From NCBI GenBank assembly GCA_027492275.1, contig JAPUFC010000032.1:1-64000 (forward strand): a stretch of DNA of 64,000 nucleotides, in the 5' to 3' direction. Both the position numbers and the translations under genes were made by a program. The stretch comes from Mesorhizobium sp. (GTDB taxonomy: Bacteria > Pseudomonadota > Alphaproteobacteria > Rhizobiales > Rhizobiaceae). Below the pieces are notes generated by a model. The model did no database searches, was not told the origin of the DNA, and worked only from the letters and a program-made list of their open reading frames with translations. Shown one piece after another: positions 1 to 7,232 of this stretch (the first letter of the stretch is position 1; each line of letters opens with the position of its first letter).

Positions 1-51
1 ATCACCATACGTTCTCAAAAGTCGGACAGATCCAACACTTTCGTGTCGTGA

Positions 52-531
52 CGCCGCTACGGCGTGCCGTTCGTGTCGCTGCGCTACGCCTCCGTCTACG
101 GCGAGCGGCAGCACCGGCGGGCGGTCAACTCGGCCTATATCGTCGACACGATCGACAGCATCCGGCGCGGCGAGCGTCCCGTCATCCCCGACGACGGAAG
201 CGAGGTGCACGACTACATCCACATCGAGGACATCGCGCACGCGAACATCATGGCCATGGCTTCCGACGTCTCCGGCGAGAGCTTCAACGTCGCGACCGGG
301 ACCTCGACCTCCCTGAACGAGCTGGTCAGCATCATCCTGCGGGAAATGGGCTCCGGCCTGACGCCCGAGCACAGGAAGATCGAAGGCAAGATCCGCGCGA
401 CCGTGTCCAGCACGCTGAAATTCTCCAACGCCAGGATCGCTGACAGGCTCGGCTGGCGGCCCAGAATATCGCTGGACGAAGGAATCCGCCGCATCATCCG
501 CTGGACCGAAAGCGGGATCGCGGCAGCCTAG
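52..531 (+). pseudogene. NAD-dependent epimerase/dehydratase, C-terminal remnant
   Basis: This is the C-terminal half of an extended SDR (nucleotide-sugar epimerase type). About 159 codons remain, from the conserved strand YGVPFVSLRYASVYG to a normal TAG. They retain the DYIHIEDIAHA segment and the GWRPRISLDEGIRRI tail typical of the family. The N-terminal Rossmann half with its GxxGxxG loop and the catalytic YxxxK is absent. An in-frame TGA sits at 49-51, and the bases before it do not encode epimerase-like sequence. GTG at 64 could open a reading frame, but its product could not bind NAD. I infer a gene cut by rearrangement; an assembly join at the window edge is the alternative. Confidence 0.75.
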
Positions 532-779
532 GATCGGGCAATTCCGGATCGGGCGGCCTCCGGCAGGACGCCCCCCGACGCACCGTTTCTTCCCTTTGAC
601 GACACCGTCGGGCCACGCGCGGCGAGCTGCGCGGCAAGGCGAAGCCGCGCCGTCGGCGCGTGTCCTGCCGCCATAACTGGGACCTCATACTGGAATGATC
701 AAGCGTTCTAAGCCGGGCGGAACGCCGGGTGTTAGGAGACCTGACGGACAGTTGGACGCAGTGCTTGCGAGGCCTCGGA
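532..779. other. intergenic region before the TcuA-like gene
   Basis: No gene is visible. A perfect 7-bp GC stem (GCGCGGC/GCCGCGC, 629-650, 8-nt loop) is present but has no T-run, so it is at best a weak terminator for the remnant upstream. The downstream half is somewhat richer in A and T (around 670-715) and probably holds the promoter of the flavoprotein gene. Confidence 0.4.
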
Positions 780-2288
780 ATGGATTTCGACGTTGAGTAT
801 GACGTGATCGTCGTCGGCGGCGGGAACGCCGCCCTGTGCGCGGCGATCTCCGCGGCCAACGACAAGGCCCGCGTTCTGCTGCTGGAGCGGGCGCCGGAAG
901 AGGCGCGCGGCGGCAACACCGCGTACACCGAAGGCCTGATGCGGTTCGTCTACGACGGCACCGACGACATACTGGCGCTTTCGCCGGACCTCAGCGAGGA
1001 CGAGAAGAACAGCGATTTCGGGGTCTACACCGAGGACGATTTCTTCGCCGACATGATCCGGGTCACGGAGAACCGCACCGACCCCGACCTGTGCGAGATC
1101 CTGGTGCGTCAGAGCAATCCCACGCTGCGCTGGCTCAAGGAACAGGGCTTGCGGTTCCTGCCGCAGTTCGGGCGCCAGTCGTTCAAGGTCGATGGCCGCC
1201 ACAAGTTCTGGGGCGGCGCCACCCTGGCGGTGACCGGCGGCGGGCGCGGCATGGTGGATTTCCTCTTCAAGGCGGCCGCCCGCAAGGGCGTCGACATCGT
1301 CTACGACGCCTGGGTGCGCGACCTGATCGCGTCGGATGCGGGGGTGCACGGCGTGGTGGTGCAGATCGCCGGCAACACCACCAGCGTCAGGGCGCGCTGC
1401 GTGGTGCTGGCCTGCGGCGGCTTCGAGGCGAACACCGAATGGCGCACCCGGTATCTCGGGCCGGGCTGGGACCTGGCGAAGGTTCGCGGCAGCCGCTACA
1501 ACACCGGCGACGGGCTGGACATGGCGCTGCGGATCGGCGCGCAGCCATGCGGCAACTGGTCGGGCTGCCACGCGGTGAGCTGGGAGCGCTACGCCGAGGA
1601 TTTCGGCGACTTCAGCGTCACCGACGACTATGAGCGCGACAGCTATCCGTTCTCCGTCATGGTCAACGGCGAAGGCCGGCGCTTCCTCGACGAGGGCGCC
1701 GATATCCGCAACTATACCTACGCCAAATACGGGCACATCGTCATGAAGCAGCCGGGCCAGTTCGCCTGGCAAATCTTCGATTCCTCCGTGCTGCACCTGC
1801 TGCGGCCCGAATATCGCGCCCGCCGCGTCACCAAGGTCGTGGCCGACACGATCGAGGATCTCGCCCGCAAGATGGGCGACGTGGACGTCGCGCAGTTCAC
1901 GGAGACGATCAGCGCCTACAACGCGGCGGTGAAGCGCGACGTGCCCTTCAACCCGGCGATCAAGGACGGGCGCGGCACCGCCGGCCTCGACATCCCGAAA
2001 TCCAACTGGGCCATACCGCTGGAGAATCCGCCCTTCGAGGCCTATTCCGTGACATGCGGCATCACCTTCACCTTCGGCGGGCTGAAGATCACCACCGAAG
2101 GCCAGGTGGTGGACCGCAACAATCTGCCGATTCCCGGCCTGTATGCGGCCGGCGAGATGGTCGGAGGGCTGTTCTACTTCAACTATCCCGGCTCGACGGG
2201 GCTGACCAGCGGCGCCGTGTTCGGCCGCCTCGCGGGCCGCAGCGCCGCGTCGGCAGCCGCCGGCCGGCACCTGAAGGCCGCGCAGTAG
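780..2288 (+). CDS. FAD-dependent dehydrogenase, tricarballylate dehydrogenase (TcuA)-like
   Basis: Predicted flavoprotein of 502 aa in the fumarate reductase/succinate dehydrogenase flavoprotein family. The N-terminal dinucleotide fold shows VIVVGGGNAALCAA near residues 9-22. The C-terminal FAD-binding segment reads GLYAAGEMVGGLFYFNYPG near residue 454 and is followed by STGLTSGAVFGRLAG, the pattern of TcuA-type proteins. TcuA oxidises tricarballylate to cis-aconitate with a membrane partner (TcuB), which is not seen here. The ATG at 780 is preferred; the in-frame GTG at 729 would add 17 residues unlike the family. A LysR gene follows on the same strand. Because aconitase- and PrpD-family genes lie nearby, a tricarboxylate-type substrate is plausible but not proven. 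Confidence 0.8.
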   Translation: MDFDVEYDVIVVGGGNAALCAAISAANDKARVLLLERAPEEARGGNTAYTEGLMRFVYDGTDDILALSPDLSEDEKNSDFGVYTEDDFFADMIRVTENRTDPDLCEILVRQSNPTLRWLKEQGLRFLPQFGRQSFKVDGRHKFWGGATLAVTGGGRGMVDFLFKAAARKGVDIVYDAWVRDLIASDAGVHGVVVQIAGNTTSVRARCVVLACGGFEANTEWRTRYLGPGWDLAKVRGSRYNTGDGLDMALRIGAQPCGNWSGCHAVSWERYAEDFGDFSVTDDYERDSYPFSVMVNGEGRRFLDEGADIRNYTYAKYGHIVMKQPGQFAWQIFDSSVLHLLRPEYRARRVTKVVADTIEDLARKMGDVDVAQFTETISAYNAAVKRDVPFNPAIKDGRGTAGLDIPKSNWAIPLENPPFEAYSVTCGITFTFGGLKITTEGQVVDRNNLPIPGLYAAGEMVGGLFYFNYPGSTGLTSGAVFGRLAGRSAASAAAGRHLKAAQ

Positions 2289-2410
2289 CATCGCCGCACC
2301 GGCGCGGGAATCTGCGCCGGCTTCGGGCTTTACCAGCCGCCCGGCGGTCACGTAGGCTGCGGCCTTCCCGCGCGCCCGCCAGGCGACGACGGGACGGCCG
2401 GGAAACACGC

Positions 2411-3370
2411 ATGCAGCTTCACCAACTCCGCTACATTCTCGAAGTCTACCGCTCGGGCAACCACATATCCGCCGCGGCGGAGACGCTGCACACGTCCCAG
2501 CCCGGGATCAGCAAGCAGATCCGCCAGCTCGAGCTGGAGCTCGGATTCGACATCTTCGAGCGGACCCGCAACCGCATCGTCGGCGTCACCGAGGCGGGAC
2601 GCGAAGTCATCAAGATCGCCGAGACGGTGATCTCGGGCATCGCCGACATCAAGAAGATCCGCAACGACCACGCCGACGAGAACGGCGGCAAGCTGATCAT
2701 CGCGACGACGCACACCTTCGCCCGATATGTGCTGCCGCGCGTCGTGAAGGCGTTCATGCAGAAGCATCCGACCGTGCAGGTCAGCCTCATGCAAGGCAAG
2801 CCGACGGAGGTCGGCGACTACGTCCAGGCGGGGCACGCCGACATCGCCGTCGCCACCGACAGCATGAAGACGGTGCTCGGGCTGGTGCGCATGCCCTGCC
2901 TCACCATCACGCGCAGCGTCGTCGCCAGCAAGGGCCATCCCATACTGGCGCTCAAGTCCATCACGCTGCAGGACATCGCGGCCTATCCCATCATCGCGCA
3001 CGACAATTTCCGCAGCGGCGGCTGGACCATTCTGGAAACCTTCGCGCAGGCCGGCATCAAGCCGAAGATCCAGTTTTCCGGTGTCGACTCGGACGTCGCC
3101 AAGACCTATGTCGAGCTTGGGCTGGGCATCGCGATCCTGGCCTCGATCGCCGTCGATCCCGTGCATGACGGCGATCTGGAGGCGCGCGACGTCAGCAACC
3201 TGTTCTCGTCGAGCACCGCCTACGTGTTCTTCCGCAAGAGCGCCTATCTGAGCAAGTTCGAGCTGGACTTCATGCAGATGCTTTCGCCGGCGCTGACGCG
3301 CCGCAAGGTGCTGTCGGCCCGCGAGGACATCAACGCCAGGCCGGCGGCCGACGGCGGCGCGGGCGCCTGA
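2411..3370 (+). CDS. LysR-family transcriptional regulator, CysB-like
   Basis: A 319-aa DNA-binding regulator. The winged helix-turn-helix occupies residues 1-65 (LHQLRYILEVYRSGNHISAA, then TSQPGISKQIRQLE), with the CysB-type ending RTRNRIVGVTEAG. The effector-binding domain follows from about residue 90, with ATTHTFARYVLP and a VDSDVAKTYVELGLGIAI segment typical of CysB and Cbl. The ATG at 2411 matches the family start; the frame is open upstream only because it shadows the flavoprotein gene. It lies 122 bp after that gene on the same strand and probably controls it or the surrounding catabolic genes. It ends 14 bp from a convergent SDR gene. Confidence 0.9.
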   Translation: MQLHQLRYILEVYRSGNHISAAAETLHTSQPGISKQIRQLELELGFDIFERTRNRIVGVTEAGREVIKIAETVISGIADIKKIRNDHADENGGKLIIATTHTFARYVLPRVVKAFMQKHPTVQVSLMQGKPTEVGDYVQAGHADIAVATDSMKTVLGLVRMPCLTITRSVVASKGHPILALKSITLQDIAAYPIIAHDNFRSGGWTILETFAQAGIKPKIQFSGVDSDVAKTYVELGLGIAILASIAVDPVHDGDLEARDVSNLFSSSTAYVFFRKSAYLSKFELDFMQMLSPALTRRKVLSAREDINARPAADGGAGA

Positions 3371-3384
3371 AGGCGCGGTAGCGC

Positions 3385-4152
3385 CTATCCGGCGCGGGCC
3401 AGCCGTCCGCCATCGACGGCCAGCACGTGGCCGGTCATATAGCTGGCCGCGGGGGAGCACAGGAAGACGGCCGCCCCCGCGACATCCTGCGGCGTGCCCA
3501 CGCGTCCCATCGGCAGGCGGCTCTCGGCGCTGGCGATCTTGTCGGGCGTGTCGAGGCTGCTGCGGTTGAAGTCTGTAAGGATCGTGCCGGGCGCCAGCGC
3601 GTTGACGCGGATTCCCAGCGGCGCGAGTTCGACGGCGGCCGAAACCGTCATCTGGCGGATGCCGCCCTTGGTCACGTCATAGAGGACTTCCGGCACCCGG
3701 GACGCGACGAAGGCGGATGTCGAGGAGAGCGTCAGGATGACGCCGTGACCCCGCGCCGCCATGCGGCGGGCGGCGGCCTGAAGGGTGAAGAAGGTACCCT
3801 TCAGGTTGACCTCCGACATGAAGCGCCAGTCGTCTTCCGTATGATCGAACAAAGGTTTCGCGCGCAGCACGCCCGCCGCCAGCACCGCGATGTCGAGGCC
3901 CGTTCCAAGGGCATCGATCGCGGCGAAGGCGCGCTCGATGTCGCCGACATCCGAAATATCCACCGCGATCGCGTCGGCGGGCCTACCCTCTGACCGGATT
4001 TCACCGGCGACGGCCTCCGCGTTCCCGGCGTCGATGTCGGCCACCACGACCTGTGCCCCGGCCTGCGACAGGGCGAGCGCGATGGCGCGGCCGATGCCGC
4101 GGCCGCCGCCGGTCACCACAGCCGTCCGCCCGGCCAATCCGCTTTCCACCAC
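3385..4152 (-). CDS. SDR-family oxidoreductase
   Basis: A classical short-chain dehydrogenase of 255 aa. The cofactor loop is TGGGRGIG near residues 14-21, the structural motif is LAAG near residue 90, and the catalytic Ser and Tyr-x-x-x-Lys occur in LSSTSAFV and YDVTKGG. The C-terminus GHVLAVDGG is characteristic of FabG-like enzymes. The start is a GTG preceded by a GGGGAG ribosome site at about 8 bp. A second SDR gene lies upstream on the same strand (gap about 96 bp). The substrate cannot be read from sequence; oxidation or reduction of a hydroxy or keto acid would suit the neighbourhood. Confidence 0.88.
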   Translation of the reverse strand: MVESGLAGRTAVVTGGGRGIGRAIALALSQAGAQVVVADIDAGNAEAVAGEIRSEGRPADAIAVDISDVGDIERAFAAIDALGTGLDIAVLAAGVLRAKPLFDHTEDDWRFMSEVNLKGTFFTLQAAARRMAARGHGVILTLSSTSAFVASRVPEVLYDVTKGGIRQMTVSAAVELAPLGIRVNALAPGTILTDFNRSSLDTPDKIASAESRLPMGRVGTPQDVAGAAVFLCSPAASYMTGHVLAVDGGRLARAG

Positions 4153-4248
4153 CAGTCTCTCCCCTCGCCTTCTCTCTCGCTCGAGCGTCCATCCGAACGA
4201 ATGACCGCAACGCGGACCGGAATCAACGCCCGTGGCGGCCGGACGGGA

Positions 4249-5088
4249 CTAGGCCTTGGCGAAGTCGGTGCTTTCGGTGAGGTCCTTCCACGTGACGAAA
4301 TTCTGCCGCAGCGCCTCCAGACGGCCGAGCGCAAGCTGGTAGGCATCGGGCCCGAGCAGCAGGCGCAGCGGCGGCTCTTTCGCATCGACCGCCGCGACGA
4401 TAGCGTCGGCGGCCCTGGCGGGATCGCCCGGCTGCGTGCCCGAAACCGCGCGCAACTGCTTGCGGCGCGCGCCGGCCGTGCCGGCATAGTCGTCGATCCA
4501 GGTCTTCGATTCCACCATGGACGTGCCGGAGAATTCGGTGCGGAACCGCCCCGGTTCGACGATCGTGACCTTGATGCCGAGCGGCGCGACTTCCAGCGAC
4601 AGCGCTTCCGAATAGCCTTCGATCGCGAATTTGGTCGCATGGTAGAAGGCGAGCGCCGGGAAGGCCATCAGCCCGCCGATCGAGGAGAAGTTCACGATAT
4701 GGCCGGAGCGCCGCGCGCGCATGCCGGGCAGGATTTGCCGCGTCACCGAAAACACCCCGAAGACGTTGGTCTCGAACTGGCGGCGGACCTCGTCCTCCTC
4801 CCCCTCCTCTACGGCGGAGAAATAGGCGTAGCCGCCATTGTTGACCAGCACGTCGACGCGCCCGAAGTGGGCCTCGGCATCGGCGACCGCTTTCGAGATC
4901 GTCTCGGGTTGCGTGAGGTCGAGCGGGACAACGAGCGCCCTGTCGCCTAGCTCCGCCGCCAGCGAGGCCACCTGGTCGTCCGTCTTGACGGTCGCCACCG
5001 CGACATCGCCGCACGCCACGACCTTCCTGGCGATCTGGCGGCCGAAGCCGCTCGAACATCCCGTGATGAACCAGATCCTGCCGGGCAT
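4249..5088 (-). CDS. SDR-family oxidoreductase
   Basis: A 279-aa short-chain dehydrogenase. It shows the cofactor loop TGCSSGFG near the N-terminus, LVNNGGYA, catalytic Ser in NFSSIGG and Tyr-x-x-x-Lys in YHATKFA. Its length and the EPGRFRTEF segment fit the classical SDR group that includes 17-beta-HSD-like proteins. The frame extends upstream to 5208, but the ATG at 5088 has AGGAGC 7 bp before it and gives the family N-terminus (MPGRIWFITG), so it is chosen. It is divergent from the RraA-like gene, and the 178 bp between them must hold both promoters. Confidence 0.87.
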   Translation of the reverse strand: MPGRIWFITGCSSGFGRQIARKVVACGDVAVATVKTDDQVASLAAELGDRALVVPLDLTQPETISKAVADAEAHFGRVDVLVNNGGYAYFSAVEEGEEDEVRRQFETNVFGVFSVTRQILPGMRARRSGHIVNFSSIGGLMAFPALAFYHATKFAIEGYSEALSLEVAPLGIKVTIVEPGRFRTEFSGTSMVESKTWIDDYAGTAGARRKQLRAVSGTQPGDPARAADAIVAAVDAKEPPLRLLLGPDAYQLALGRLEALRQNFVTWKDLTESTDFAKA

Positions 5089-5266
5089 GGGCTGCTCCTC
5101 GGTTTCGCGCCGGGCATGCGCCATAGCGACGCCATGCTGCCGGGCCTGCGAAAGTGACCGCATGGCGCGGAGCGGACAAGGACGCCTGCGGAATAGCAGC
5201 ATGATCACAGGGCACTGCGCCGGGGCGGCGAGCGCCGCTAGGATCGCCCAACAGGAGCGAGGAACA

Positions 5267-5995
5267 ATGTACGGTCACATCTATCGCAAGGTCACGCGGC
5301 CGTCGCCGGACCTGGTCGAGGCGTTTTCGCGCCTGCCCACCGCGACGATCTCGGACGGCCTCGGCCGGCACGGCGCGCTCGATCCATCGATCCAGCCCCT
5401 CTATCACGACATCGGCATGGCCGGCGTGGCGCTGACGGTCCTGTGCTTTCCCGGCGACAACGTCATGACCCACCGGGCCCTGGAGATGGTGCAGCCGGGC
5501 GACGTGCTGGTGATCGACGACGGCGACTACACGACCGGCTGCTTCGGGCACCGCAGCGCGATGCTGATGCGCTCGCGCGGCGGCGTCGGGGCCATCATGA
5601 GCGGTTCCGTCCGCGACGCGCGCGAGCTGCGCCGGGACAGGTTCCCGATCTTCTGCCGAGGCGTCTCGCCGCGCGCGCCGCAGAAGAACACGCCCGGCTC
5701 GATCAATGTGCCGGTGCATGTCGGCGGCGTCGTCGTGCATCCGGGCGATATCGTCGTCGGCGACGACGACGGCGTCGTGGTGGTGCCGCTCGCCATGGCG
5801 GAGGCGGTGCTTGCCCGCAGCCAGGCGCGCGACCGCCACGAGCGCAAATCGGCGGCGACCGGCGGCGAACTGCCTCTCGATCCGGCAGGCGGCCGCATCG
5901 ACCTAGCTCATATCCTGCACGGCAAGGTGATCGAGCACGACGACGAGATGGACTGGACCGGCGCGGGCAAGCGCCCAGTCGCCAGGACCGGCTAG
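5267..5995 (+). CDS. RraA-fold protein, putative 4-hydroxy-4-methyl(carboxy)-2-oxo acid aldolase
   Basis: A 242-aa protein of the RraA/dimethylmenaquinone methyltransferase-like family. Many members are class II pyruvate aldolases acting on 4-hydroxy-4-methyl-2-oxoglutarate or 4-carboxy-4-hydroxy-2-oxoadipate. Visible motifs are TISDGLGRHGAL near the N-terminus, PGDVLVIDDG, GAIMSGSVRDARELR with the substrate- and metal-binding Arg-Asp pair, and PGDIVVGDDDGVVVVP. The ATG at 5267 follows AGGAGCGAGG. The next SDR gene follows after 62 bp on the same strand. The aldolase reaction is inferred from family; regulatory RraA-like roles are the alternative, less likely in this catabolic setting. Confidence 0.78.
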   Translation: MYGHIYRKVTRPSPDLVEAFSRLPTATISDGLGRHGALDPSIQPLYHDIGMAGVALTVLCFPGDNVMTHRALEMVQPGDVLVIDDGDYTTGCFGHRSAMLMRSRGGVGAIMSGSVRDARELRRDRFPIFCRGVSPRAPQKNTPGSINVPVHVGGVVVHPGDIVVGDDDGVVVVPLAMAEAVLARSQARDRHERKSAATGGELPLDPAGGRIDLAHILHGKVIEHDDEMDWTGAGKRPVARTG

Positions 5996-6057
5996 AGTGG
6001 AACTTTCAGATTCACGTATAAGCTAATGATTTATCTGCGACCACGGGAGGAAGCGCC

Positions 6058-6792
6058 TTGGACAGAAACAGACGGCTGGACGGGCGGCTGATCGTCGTTA
6101 CCGGCGCGGCCGGCGGCATCGGCGCCGAGGTCGCGCGGCAGGCCGCCGCCGAAGGCGCGCGGATCGTGGTCAGCGACATCCGCGAAACCGAAGGACGCGC
6201 GCTCGCCGGCGAGCTCCGCGCGGCGGCGCGGTTCGTGCGCCACGACGTCACCAGCGAACGGGAATGGGACCAGTTGGCCGAGACCTGCCTCGCCGAAGGC
6301 GGCGTCCACGGCCTTGTCAACAATGCCGGGATCTACGATCCGCGCCTCATCGCCGACACCGACGCGGCGTTCTTCGAGCGCAACATGCGCATCAACCAGC
6401 TCGGCACCTTCCTCGGCATACGCTTCGTCGAGAAGGCGGCGGCGGCGGCGGGCGCATCCATCGTCAACGCCTCGTCGCTCGCCGGCCTTCGCGGCACCAG
6501 GGGCATCGCCTACACCGCCACAAAGTGGGCGGTGCGCGGCATGACCAAGACGGCCGCGGTGGAGCTAGCGCCGCGCAACATCCGCGCCAACTCCATTCAC
6601 CCGGCCTTCATCGACACGCCCATGCTGGCGGCGATGTCGCGCGAGCATTTCGAGGCCCGCGCCAAAAGCATCCCGCTCGGCCGCGCCGGAACGGTGGACG
6701 ACGTGGCGAGCCTGGTGCTCTTCCTGCTCTCCGACGAGAGCGCCTTCATCACCGGCGCGGAGATCGCCATAGACGGCGGCCTGTCCGCCTGA
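6058..6792 (+). CDS. SDR-family oxidoreductase
   Basis: A 244-aa classical SDR with the cofactor loop TGAAGGIG, LVNNAGIY, catalytic Ser in NASSLAG and YTATKWA as the Tyr-x-x-x-Lys box, and the usual C-terminal end AEIAIDGG. The start is TTG with a GGGAGG site about 9 bp upstream; no better in-frame start exists. It probably forms a two-gene unit with the RraA-like gene. It is convergent with the carboxymuconolactone-decarboxylase-like gene, 18 bp away. It resembles 3-alpha(20-beta)-HSD/cyclohexanol-dehydrogenase-type SDRs by pattern only, so no substrate is assigned. Confidence 0.87.
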   Translation: MDRNRRLDGRLIVVTGAAGGIGAEVARQAAAEGARIVVSDIRETEGRALAGELRAAARFVRHDVTSEREWDQLAETCLAEGGVHGLVNNAGIYDPRLIADTDAAFFERNMRINQLGTFLGIRFVEKAAAAAGASIVNASSLAGLRGTRGIAYTATKWAVRGMTKTAAVELAPRNIRANSIHPAFIDTPMLAAMSREHFEARAKSIPLGRAGTVDDVASLVLFLLSDESAFITGAEIAIDGGLSA

Positions 6793-6810
6793 TCCGGCCC
6801 GCGAAGGGCT

Positions 6811-7224
6811 TCAAGTCCCCGCCGACGGGGCCTGGCCGCGCGGCGCCTGCGCGTCGATGTCCTTCAGCGTCTCGCGCGCGATCCTGAAGCTGTCGACCAT
6901 GGCCGGCACGCCGCAATAGATGCCGACCTGCAGCAGGATTTCCTTGATCTCGTCCCGGCTGAGACCGTTGTTGATCGCGCCGCGAACATGGGCGGCGAGC
7001 TCATGCGGCCGGTTGAGCGCGCTGATCATGGCCAGGTTGATGATCGAGCGCGTCCTGCGGTCGAGCCCCTCGCGCCCCCACACCTCGCCCCAGCAATAGG
7101 TGGTGACGAGCTGCTGGAGATCGCGCGTGAAATCGTCCACTTGCGCCATCGCCTTGTCGACATAGGCGTCCCCCAGCGTCGCGCGCCGGATCGCCATGCC
7201 CTTGTCGTAGACCGCCTGTTCCAT
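6811..7224 (-). CDS. carboxymuconolactone decarboxylase (CMD)-family protein
   Basis: A 137-aa small helical protein of the CMD/AhpD-like fold. It has the Glu and His expected for gamma-carboxymuconolactone decarboxylases in ELAAHVRGAINNG and the helix GIYCGVPAMVDSF. The paired Cys-x-x-Cys of peroxidase-type AhpD is absent, which favours the decarboxylase-like branch. It is the last gene of the long minus-strand operon, starting 8 bp after the aconitase-family gene. PcaC itself acts in the protocatechuate pathway, but no other pca gene is present, so a decarboxylation in a different acid pathway is more likely. Confidence 0.8.
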   Translation of the reverse strand: MEQAVYDKGMAIRRATLGDAYVDKAMAQVDDFTRDLQQLVTTYCWGEVWGREGLDRRTRSIINLAMISALNRPHELAAHVRGAINNGLSRDEIKEILLQVGIYCGVPAMVDSFRIARETLKDIDAQAPRGQAPSAGT

Positions 7225-7232
7225 GTCCGCTC

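Noticed and set aside
629-650. GC hairpin after the epimerase remnant as a terminator
   Set aside because: A perfect 7-bp stem, but no T-run follows, and such stems are frequent in this base composition.
732-2408. 558-codon frame on the minus strand opposite the TcuA-like gene
   Set aside because: Antisense shadow; the plus-strand frame has clear FAD motifs and this one has none.
6811-7224. pcaC of the protocatechuate pathway
   Set aside because: The family fits, but no other pca gene is present and the operon partners belong to a different chemistry.
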